Below are positions 24,301-36,300 of a stretch of DNA of 64,000 nt, in pieces. The position numbers and the translations under genes were made by a program. Source of the stretch: Hippopus hippopus (taxonomy: Eukaryota; Mollusca; Bivalvia; Cardiida; Cardiidae); the NCBI GenBank assembly GCA_946811185.2, contig OX328105.1, forward strand, positions 38,566,974 through 38,630,973, written 5' to 3'. The notes under the pieces were generated by a model. That model was given only the letters and a program-made list of their open reading frames with translations. It searched no databases and was not told where the DNA came from. Positions within the stretch are counted from its first letter, which is position 1; every line of letters begins with the position of its first letter.

Positions 24301-27300
24301 AGAATTGTTAATTTGAAATGTTGGCTTGAAATGGATATTTTTCTCGAAAAAAGAAAGGAAGAAGGCTCTGATAATATTCTTTTTTAGCTATAACAGTGCA
24401 GATGCTCTATTTTCATAGAGGCAAAAAAATATTAGTGTGTTCTACAACAAAGCCAGAGTTTAGATAAAATGGAAGCCTGATATTTGATATATATACAGCG
24501 TGTGTTGAACAAAGTATATTGACTGTATGGTTTTGTTTGCTGTTGACCAACATTTTCTAATTTCTCCACAATGTTTTCAAAATACTTTTTCCAACAGAGT
24601 TATTCGACACCGGATAGTTTGGTAAAGGGCTGATTAGATGGGTCCGACATCCAGTTACTGAAGTATTCTGATTAAAATAACTCTTAAATTACAATATGGC
24701 TTGCAACATGCGAAAAGGGGCATTCGGACATTTACGTAAAGTGTCGTCTCGGATCAGCCTTCGCAGTCCGCGCAGGCTAATCCGAAACAGTAGTTTATAA
24801 CTACATTAGATTTTGTGCTACAGTTGACTTGCGCAAAACTGAAAATTACATAAAAACGGAAAGAGTTGTCTCGGATTAGCCTGCGCAGACTGCGCAGGCT
24901 GATCCGAGACGACACTTTACGCAAATGTCCAAATGCCCATTTTTGCGTGTTGCAAGCCATATAATATTAGAGTCTTTTTTCACTAAGCAAAAGTATGGTT
25001 AAAAGGTTGATCTGTAACAGTGTAACTTACCATACTGACAAAGGAATTGTCGTTTTAGATGACAGGACCGAGGCGACAGTCCCAGCTCTCCGTTTATGTT
25101 CTGAACAACAGCGCAGGTCTTATTTGTGACCGGGGATCTGTTGTAGTGGAAAAACTCCGAGGGTGGGACTCGGGTACCTGAAATGGATGGATGGATGGAT
25201 GGATGGGTGGCTGAATAGTTGCATAACTGCAGTGACGGATTGACAGATGGTTACATGATTGCATTCATGGATGGATGAATAACGGACGGATAGGCGGATG
25301 GATGAAGGGATCTGTCGAAGACTGGCAGATTAAATGTACTTTATTACCTTAATAAGAAGACTTCCAGCGCATTCCATAATACAGGATTGTTTGGTAAAGG
25401 TCTGAACAAACGACTCAGTGATTGTGGAACTTTTACGAAGTAGGATTAAAAACAATCCTACGTCTACATACTTCTATCATGTATGTACAGTGGATTAGTT
25501 ACAGAATAAACAATGAAGGATTTAATGTTCACATTAGGGATTAATTGTTTAATCTGATTACAAATGCATGAGGCCGAAAAATGATTTTATACGTATATCC
25601 ATGAGTGTTTGACCGAATATCTTAAAACGATATCTTGATCATATCACAACGCCTTCTGCACGTACAATGGAAAGTTGTAAAGATACTAAAGAGCATAAAG
25701 TCCTGCATAACTCACCGGTGAAGGTTTAGAATTTGAAATCTGGAGATCCCGGGTTCGATCCTCATTCGAGGCCCAGGATTTTTCATTGAATTGTTCGTGG
25801 GTGGGAGAAATCAGCAGACAGTGGCAGTAATGGTAAAAACACCTCAAGGAAAGTATGGATAGGTGCACTGGTCACCGCGATATCACAGACATGATATTGA
25901 AAACGACGTTAAAACCCACATAAACATTTTTTTGATTGCTAAGGATACTTTTGGACTGACCTGTCATTATTGAAGCAATGTCACCTTTACGGCAGGTTTT
26001 CAGACTTATGTAATCTCACCAGACTTCATAAATGATTCATCACTGATAAAGTAAGGTGATCGCTGGCAAACCACCAGTAAAGAAAAAAGACTGAAGCAAG
26101 ACATAATATTATTCCATGTTATTTCCTAAATGGGCAACGTAGCATCTGAAGTTGTTTTTGAAATTTGCGCAAGCATGGCAAGAGTTTCTCAAAGACTTGT
26201 GGGGGGGGGATGTCACATGATTAATAAGACGTGTTGGTTACAAGGATTTGTATTTGATTTCAGCTCGGTGACGTCATGTCTGACTACAGGCCTTTGAAGC
26301 TACATTGGTCTATCATGGAACACCGATTTTTTATTTGTCGATCATCGAACACTATAGCTAAAGATAGCACATTTGCACGTCGCCTCTATCGTATATAGCG
26401 ACAAAAAGTGAGCAACGAAATTGGAGAAAAGTTGTCCCACTTTCTCTTTTTAAAAGGGAATTTTTAAATGAAAACGACATAAACAACCTCTTTATCGGTG
26501 TAGATGGTTTCAGAAATATGGATTTTTCTTTTGTTCCCTGACTTTAGCAGATTTCAAACGACCCCTGTAACAAAGTATTGGCGCTGGTCTCAGGATTCTT
26601 TAAAAAAAAAAACATTTTGGGGATCGCCATGCGCTGACGTCACTCGTCACAACCCGTACCTACATCTAACCTCGTCCGTATAACGGTCCTTTCCATTTGA
26701 ATTGCCAATCACGTGATCTTATACAAGGCGGAGCCACTGTAAGTCGTTTGGCAACGACAACCTCGATGAAGTTATTCATATCTGTCTATCAGTCGGTGAA
26801 AACTTCATTTGGAATTGATAAACCACATTAAAAATGAATGTACGAACTGTGTGTCCACTGAAATATAGTTAGAAAGATTTCGATAGAAAATTTAGACTCA
26901 AGTTTTCTTTTTTAAGAGGAGCATTACCATTTTCAGAACGGTAAACCGGCGTATTTCCGGCGAAGAAATGTATCGTGTACGTGCATATCAAGGTACCAGA
27001 TACCGTTGTCTGCGCATGTCATATTCTTCGAAGATTCGACCTGTCTGCTATGACGCATCACCCATCCCCGTATACCTGAGAAAAGTAGGGCTTATACCAA
27101 AGCTATTCGCCTATTAGCATGTAGGGGCTGCTTTAATAAATGGCCGGTGCGTAGGTTACATGCTAGCCGATCATAGCTGAATGAATCGCACCAGGTAGCG
27201 TTTTATTGAGTAAACGTTTATTTCGTTTTGAGATTCAAAGTAACGGTTGTTGTTTTGAAAAGTAGTCCGGTTCTATGTGTATTTGTAGAATGTCATCTAG

Positions 27301-30300
27301 CGGGAGATAATGACCTGATACAGACGAGGGACTTGATCACCGGATCACCGGAGGTATGCCGAATGGCGCTGACGTAACACAATTCATTATCCCGCAGAAA
27401 ATTATAATCTATTTTTTTTTCTAACAACGATCAGAAAAACTTTTTGGTGATGTACTGATGAAATAATAGAACTGATATTTCGTTTGCTTTTATTTTATTT
27501 TTTCGTCTAACCAAATATCACGATTTTAGTCTTCCATTTCACATCCTTTCAAATGCGTATTTATCGTTTATTGGTCAAAAACTTTGGCGCGTCTTATGGG
27601 GATAAATTCATGTGAATTATTCACTGCTTTTCTGCCAAGTTACCAATCTCGCTTGGAATAAAAAAAGAGACCATGAGTTTAGAAAATGAATTTTAAAACA
27701 GGTGGGGAAAAAATGCAGTGACTTTGAATTCCAAGCGACGAAAAGAATTCATAGCTGTCGTGAACTTAATAATTTAGTTCAACTTTTTCTCTGCTGTATC
27801 AAATGAAATCGAATCGTTTTTAGTTTTCCTTTTTCTAAAGCAGATTTTTACTACATTTAGGAGACGACTTTTTTTCACAGTTTATCAGCAAGTAACGGAC
27901 GGTGCAGATCAAAGATTGGACTTCACGTTTTGTGCAGTCTGATCTTGATCTATGCTGTCCGCAAAAGTTATTTAAATCACCATTGGCAAAGAAAGAGGTT
28001 TTTGATTGAGAAGCATGCCACGTGGCGTGGGTTGACATAGGATGGATGACATCTCTTTGTTTGCGCGAGGTCACTTGAATCGAGCATTTACCCATTTGTA
28101 ATTCATTTCTAACAGCCCCCAAAGTTCTTTTGATTGGAGACTGATGACACCGAATGAATATTAAAGCCTTAGCGCAAAACTTTCTATCGTTAATTTCGGG
28201 TTATCCCCTCTACCCTCTGAGCGAAATATTATAAAAGATGTGAAGTTCTTTCAATGAAACTATAAGCTGTTAAGTACAACTCAAGAGTCTTATGAAGTCA
28301 GTGTAGATCAAGATCAGACTACAGACTTCACGTAATGTGCAGTCTAATCTTTGGCCTACAGTGAACGATACGGTGAGATTTTTAGGACGAATAGAGAACT
28401 GTAAAATCGCAACTTTTCGGTTAATCTGCTTTTCGCTTATTAGAGTTTTATGTTTTTAATTAACCCTTTGGCTGCTTATCGCGACTCGCTGACCTTTTGC
28501 GGACAGTGTAGATCAAGATCAGACTGCACAGAACGTGCAGTCTGATCTTGGATCTACACTGTCCGATGAGGAGATATTATTCCCAAAAACGTAACTTTGA
28601 AATAGCGATATTTGGGTTTTTTACTATCGAATTAAAAATTTCATATTAGTTACTCAATTGGATAAAGGTTAATACAGTAGTATCTATATTGTAGTATTCA
28701 GAAGATTGTTGCAAACTTGCCTATTAATTAGTTTAAACTCATACCAAACAATCCACAATTTTGACGATCTCAAGGATGGAGGCTTTTGAAAGGAGAAAAT
28801 GCTGGTGAACAGCCGTTTCTCCTTTTCCCACATTTTTTTAAAACTACTTTTAAGATCTCTTGAACTGACTTGCTTTTAACCCTTAAGCTGTTAAGCGCGA
28901 CTCAAGGACCGTTTGACGGCAGAGTAGATCAAGATCAGACTGCACAGAAAGTGCAGCCTGATCTTGGATTTACGTTGTCCGATAAGGTGATATCTTTTTC
29001 CACAAAAATACCTTTGAAGTAGCAACATTTTGGTTTTTACTATCGTTTATAAAAAAGTTTTATTTCACTTTTTTAGCAGGATCAGGGTTGAATTGTCATA
29101 AGGAAATGCTTTCAACTTGGGTAAGTATCAGATTTTGTCGTGTTGTAAAGAGTGAAACATTAAACAAACAAAGCCCAATTATATATATAAAAAAAAAAAA
29201 CATCAAAACACGTGATTGGGACATAAAGGGTGGGGGTATCAATGTTCGATACAGATCAATAACGCACAAAACTGACATGAATGCACTCATGTTATCGTAC
29301 GTGCAATGACGGGCATCGTACAACATTCACTCGTGAAAGCTAACCGATTTTTAACCACTTTTTCAGACGAAAAATCTTTAGACTTGTCCAATTTGAAAGC
29401 ATTTGCATACGACCAATTATATTCAACTCAAATGATGAGATTTCTCTTTATCTTGAATGGTTAAGGAACATTTTGAGTATAGGAAAAAATGTTGATTACT
29501 AGCATTTTCTCCATTTTCTCCTTTTTCCATAATGTTCTAAAAAGCGTTTAACTACAAGGTCGTCAAAACACTGAATTGTTTAAGGTTAATTCAACATTAT
29601 CACTGGCACGCACAAGCAAAATCGAATTTGTTAAAAAAAAAAAAAACCACGTGAACCCGAATTTTTTAGTGCGAAAATCCTAGAGGAAAAACACTTCAAT
29701 TTCTTTCAAAGATATTCAGTATTTATTAAATAATAGTCATGTCATTAGGTCTTTCATAAAATTTACCGTAGAAAACAAACGAACTATTTATCAATCTAAT
29801 CGACTGATTCCTTTAGGGCCATTTATTCGAAATGATATATCTAATCAGTTAATATAACATTCAATTTTCCACTGAAGGCGTATTAACCACACAATCCCAA
29901 GTTTCAAGGACTCAGAAAGAGAAGGCTTTTGAAAACATCGTGGAAAAGGAGAAAATGCCTACAATCTGAACCACAATCAACTTGTTGTCTGCAAACGTTT
30001 TCATTTGGGTCCCAATCTTAGTTTTTGTCCGTTGGTAAAGATTTAAAGGGCTGAAATGTATGGGGGTGGGGAAGAGGAGGTCAGCACATCCCAAACAAGT
30101 CTTAGATTCCTTATCTCCAGTTCAAATTAGTTTTGAAACAATGTAGAAATTACGGCCAAACACATTTTAGCGCCAAATATTGAAATTGTTATCGTACGCG
30201 GTAAAAAATGAGATCAGACTGATATTACAATTCCAAGTAGGCCTAGTTCTTAATGGCACCCGAAGAGCCGATCTACCACCTCCCCCCTTTTAATATAAAG

Positions 30301-33300
30301 TGTCAGAGTTGATCTTTGTAATCATTTACTGAACAATCTGGATTTCTCAAGAGCCTTAACCATTAAAAAATCTGCTAAATAAGTTAATATGAAACTTTCC
30401 AGCCGATGGTAAAAAACGTAAATATTGAAATTTCCAACTAATTTTTTTTGGGGAAAAATATCTCGGCAAATATACTGAACCAAAAAAGAAACTTCCCCTG
30501 TGTTTAAGTGCAGATATACACAAATATGAAAATCAGGATTAATCTAGATTTATATGCATTGAAAGAGTATTTTATTGCGACTTTGTGTGAAAAAAATTAT
30601 TGCTGAGGTTTTATCCAAAAGTAGTGAAATGGTAGTTAAAATACGGAAGGGGTCGCTCACCAAAATCACAAATTAATACCGGGTATGACCACCTTAAGCA
30701 TGAAGGACTGCCTGGCATCGTAGGCGCATAGAACGGATAAGTGTATTGATTTCGGCTTGTGGAATGTTGTTCTATTCCTGAAGTAAGGCTTGTCTTAGCT
30801 GAATGACGTTTGACGGTGGAATAGGGCGACGTCTAACACGCTGGTCCAAATTATCCCAAAGGTGTTCAATGGGATTCAGATCAGGGCTTTTGGCAGGCCA
30901 GTCATTAATAAATGCAATGTTATTCGCCCTGAGGAAATTTACATTGTCCCTAGCTGTATGGCTTGTGGCATTATCATGCTGAAAAAGAGTGATATTAGCA
31001 TTATTTTGAAACAGTGGGATAACGTGCCTCGCAAGAATTTCATCTCGGTAGCGTTGGGCATTTAAATTCCCTTCGATAATGACGAGATTAGTGCGAAAGC
31101 CATGTGCAATGCCCGCCCAGACCAAGACAGAACCCCCACCCCCAAAACGATCTCGTTCAAGTACGCAACAGTCGGCATAACGTTAATTTCTCCTACGGTA
31201 TACTCGAACCCTGCCATCACCTCGATGAATGGAAAACCTCGACTCGTCAGAGAAAAGAACGCTATTCCATTGTTGTCTAAGCCAGCGTTGGTGTGTACGT
31301 GCCCATTTAACACGATTTACGCGATGACGTCGCGTCAAAACAGAACCAACGTATGGACGACGTGCACGTAGCCCACCCTCGCGCAAGCGATTGTGCACAG
31401 TTTGGGCAGATATACGGTTGTTATGTGTACCAGGGGTGTTAGCAGCAGTGGCTGTGGCAGTTTGGAAGCGATTGCGCAGGTGGGTGTTCCGAATATAGCG
31501 GTCTTGGCCGCGCGTCGTGACGCGAGGACGTCCACTACGTGGTCGATCTTCCGTACGCCCTGTTGCTTGAAAACGTTGCCTAAGGTGTCGAATAGCACGA
31601 GGAGAACATCCAATATTCATAGCAAACAGCATTCATCGTCATACCAGCATTAAGCATGCCAATGGCACGTTCGCGTAAATTTTGCGGAATTCTAGGCATA
31701 TCAAAAATAAAGAAAACTAAAAGAATTTAATTTTTTTCAACGTCTTTTTCTTATTGACATGAAAGTCTATAAAATTAGACTGAAAGGTTTAAAAAAAATA
31801 TACACGAATTATACTGGTCCGTGCATGCACGTGAAAATCGCTTTCAGCGGGTTTCTTTTGCAAAATGCTTTCAATCGAGTTAAAATTTGTTTTATCGGAC
31901 ACATAATCGTTCGCCCGAATATATGTAGGTCATCTGACATTCTGACTTTTTTTAATAACATTGAATTTGCACTTAAACACAGGGGAAGTTTCTTTTTTGG
32001 TTCAGTATATATATATATTTCGGAAAGAATAGATCCAAGATCAGGCTGCACGTTCTGTGCAGTCTGATCTTAACCTATATTGTCCGCAAAAGCGTTGATT
32101 AATTTAAATCGTGATAGAAAACTTGTGGAACAAGGTCTTTTCTTTAGGCGCGTAAAACGAGTTCACCCTTTACCAAACAATCCCGAGTTTTTACCAACCT
32201 GAAGAGTACACTCTTTGGAAAAATTACGGCAAAAGGAGAAATCGCTGGTGATGATTTTCTCCTTATCCCACATTGTTTTCTACCCTTTCAATGACAAGTC
32301 CCAACATTTAAGACACATTTAATTTGGCATCTGCAACGGCTTTTAGTTAGGACAAGTCTAGAATTCTGTCGTATGGTAAAGAATGAATTAATTTTAAGAA
32401 TAGTGTGGATCACACTCGGAATACTTTTTGAGCATGGATCTACATTGTTCTATATCTTGTGAAATATTCTAATCGAATTACCCCTGAAATTTGAGTATCT
32501 ATGTTTTGTTAACTGACTTGAACATGCAACCAAACGACAAAATTTTAGACTTAGCCATTTCGAGGGAATTAGTTGACAAAAAAAAAAAAAAAAGGTCGAA
32601 TACGCTTCCGAAAGGGTAGATTTAGAAACATCGTGGAAAAAGAGAAGCTTCTGGCTAACAGCATTTTCATCGTTTACTTCAATGACGTTTAATGCCTTCA
32701 TACAGAGGGACTTGAATGACTTCAGCAAAAAAAAAAACACGAAACAAAGAGGTATGGATTTGTCCAGTGATGCAGTCAAATATATGCAGATCAAAAGATT
32801 TGGTACCTTTTCTTTGTATTGAATGTTTAAATATTTCATCCTTTATAAAAGGGCAATGATGGCCCTGAATCGCTCATCTTAGCCTGTGTACCTTTCAAAT
32901 TTTTATAAGCGGTATAGTCACAATGTGACATAGAGAATCTTACATGATTTTATTTTTTGACCCGACATGACCCAGCTTTTAACTCGTCCAAGATACGATG
33001 ACGACAAACACCTTGACCAAGTGTATTGGACTTAAAATGTGGCCTCTAGGGTGTCCAAAAATGTGTTCCAGTAACCTACTTTTCAATCCGACATGAACAA
33101 TTTTTAAACTCGTTTGAGATATCATCAAGACAAATTTCGAGATTAATTTTAATGAGTATTGGGCGGAAAATGTAGCATCTTCGGTGTACACAAGGTTTTC
33201 TAAAATTTGTCCCATTCACCTACTTTTTGACTTGGCATACCCCATTTTCTCGAAACAACAATCAGACCAAGTTTCATGAGTATTGGACTGAAAATGTTCT

Positions 33301-36300
33301 CTCTATAATGTACGCCAGGTTTTTCTAAGATTTGTCCCAGTTACTTACTTTTTGACCCGATATGACCGGAACGAGTTTAAAACCCTTCAGAGGTTTTATC
33401 AAGATAAACATTAATAAGTTTCATGTGTATTGGACTGAAAATGTGGCCTGTACAGTTATTCAAAAGGTTCTTTTAAAATTTGTAGCAGTTAACTTGACGT
33501 GACCCAATTTCTAACTCGGGCGAGATATCAAGGCAAAACACATTTTTATGAGTATTGGGGGTCATGCAAATGTTACCTCTGGCGTGTACACAAGGTTTTC
33601 CTTAGATAAGTCCAAATAAACCACTTTTTAAATCAACTTGACCCACTTATAAACTCGTCCAAGATATCATTACGACAAACTTTCCGACCTGCTATCATGA
33701 GTATTATACTGAAAATGTTGCCTCTAGTGTGTGCACAAGATTTTCTCAAAATTGTCCCAGTGACCTACTTTTTTCCTACATGACCATTTTCTTAAACTTA
33801 TTGCTGATACAATTAAGACAAATATTCTGACCAAATTTCATGAGTATTGAACTAAAAATGTATCTCTAGAGTGTAAGTTTTTTGTTTTTTTTTTTCGTTA
33901 AAATTTATCCCAGTGACCTATTTTTTGACCTGACAAGAATCATTTTCAAACACAGGTATCATTTAACAATATATTCTGACCAAGTTTCATGAGTATTGGA
34001 TAAATAATGTGGCTTCTAGAATGTACACAAGATTCGTCTATAATTTGTCCGTGTAACCTCCCCTTTGAACCGACATGACCCAGTTTCGAACTCAACCGAG
34101 ATATTTATCATCAAGACATATTCAGATCACCTAACATGAGTATTAGTCTGAAAATGTGGCCTACAGATTGTGCACAAGGTTTTCGCAAATTTTGACCTGG
34201 TAACCTTCTTTTTGACCGGACGTGACCAAGTTTCGAAACGTCAAAAATATCATCAAGACAAACATTCTGACCAAGTTTCATGAGTATCGGACTGATAATG
34301 TGGCCTTTAAAACACAGGCAAGGTAAAATTTGACGACGGTCGAAGTACACAGCACAATCACAAAAGCTCACACTGTGCACTTTGTTCTCAGCTAACAAAA
34401 CAGTCCTGTAATTTAATGAGGAGTTAGGCTTTTGAAAACATTGTGGGAAAATAAAACAATGATGGTTAACAGGATTTCTGTCTATTCCTATAATTCTTCC
34501 TACCCTACCCATCTTGTCCAATCCTATCAGTTGAGCTACATTTGAACTGTCGTCGGCAAGAGCTTTCATTAATGACAAGTCCGGAACTTTGTCGATTAAT
34601 AGGAAGTCAAACTTTTTTTAATACAGATGTAAATGTTGGATTCGAGATTTGAAACTTGGACAGCGCAGAGCAAAATAACATGTTATGGCGTGCAGGTTAG
34701 GTCTAAGATCAGGGCATCTATTAACGAACCATTCTCAGTTCGCTTTCTTCGTCTAATTCCAGATGTAGAAAGTAATGTAAAAATTTCTTACTTGTTAAAC
34801 CATTTTAGCCATGCTCTCACAAAAGGGGACTTAATGCATCTCCTTGATCCACTTTACCAAGCAAGTCATCATATGTTTATGAACCCATTAAATCTATTGT
34901 GTCAAACAACCAGCTAAATCATGAGGTAGAAGGGTCCTTAGACATGCAGAAAATTGATCAATAGCAAAAAATTTCGACCCATATCAGCCTGCACGGACTG
35001 CGCAGGATGACATAGGTGGATGCTTTATGTAAAAGCATTAAGCCCCTTTATCACAGAGCATGGCTCATTTAATTTCGACAGTCTTTACAAGTACTTGTTT
35101 ATTGTTGAAAGGAGAGTCTTAAATAAAAAATAGAACAGAAACGTTCACATGCACTGGACTTCCTTTTTCCCCTAATGTCATTATCAGTTTTTTAGGTTTA
35201 AACAGATCGATGAATGTTCTCATCTTTATTTTGCAAGGTAATCGGTGCATTACGAAAAAAAAAAAAGCACTGCCAGAACAGTAATGCATTAATAGAATTC
35301 TTATTTGCCAAGTGGGCGTAAATCCGGTTAGCTATTTGTCTACCCTTTGCACATGAATACATTTCTTTGACTCTTCCGGGTCAATTTCCCGCTTAATTTT
35401 TGTGAATAGAACATTCTGACAGATGCAATTATGCGAGCCATGCTTTGTGAAAAAGGGGTTTAATGCATCTGCAAAAAGTATCGACTCATGTCAGCCTGCA
35501 CAATTCGCGCAGGCTGACATGAATCAAAACTTTTTGCTACTCGTAAATTTTCTGCACTTCTAAGGACTATTTTACCTCACGATTCAACCGTTTATTGGAC
35601 AAAATGGCTTTTGTGGATACATTACGAAGATACATTAAACTCCCTTTTGCCAGAGCGCCGCTCAATCAGTATTAATGTGAATATGAGCCGTGCTCTGGCA
35701 AAAGGGGCTTAATGCATCTTCGTGTGACATGATACCAGGCAAGTCATCACATAATTATGGATCCATAATAGCCACATTTTTTAAACAACCGACTATATCT
35801 TGAGATAGACTGGTCTTTCGACATACAGAAAATTGAACAGTAGCGAAAAGTTTTGGCCCAGGTCAGCCTGCGCGGACTGCGCAGGCTGACCTGGGTTGAT
35901 ACTTTTCGCAGATGCATTAAACCACCTTTTCACAGAGCATGGCTCGTATTTTTTCAATTCAATCAATTCATCATTGTCTTCAGGAAGTATGTCAGTCATA
36001 TCACGTGGACCATTGCACCTATTCTGTCATATATCATAATTGTAAATGAGATAAAGGGAAAAACAAACAACATTGCAACGAAAATGAAAAGCATTTTCTA
36101 ATTATACGCAATACATGTACATGGTTCGGAAAAAAAAAAACATGTATTTTTTTGTGTGTGTCTAAATAACTGCTCATTTTCCCACAAAGTTAAAAAAGTT
36201 GACGACGAGCGCCTACAAAGGGTAAAATAACGAAACATAGACATGCCCTTATAACGTGTCGAAGGGGAAGAAAATTTCTTGAATGACGTGCAATACATGG

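Larger units (their letters stand above)
30356..32101. mobile_element. Family A MITE split by a Tc1-like element
   Basis: 30356-30470 is a left half (TTAACCATT…GGGGAAAAATATCTC), and 32010-32088 has the hairpin (CCAAGATCAGGCTGCACG). The Tc1-like element lies exactly between. This fixes the order of events: MITE first, Tc1 later. Confidence 0.8.

Noticed and set aside
30772..31699. An intact Tc1-like transposase
   Set aside because: Domain motifs lie in different frames, with breaks near 31620 and 31130-31180.
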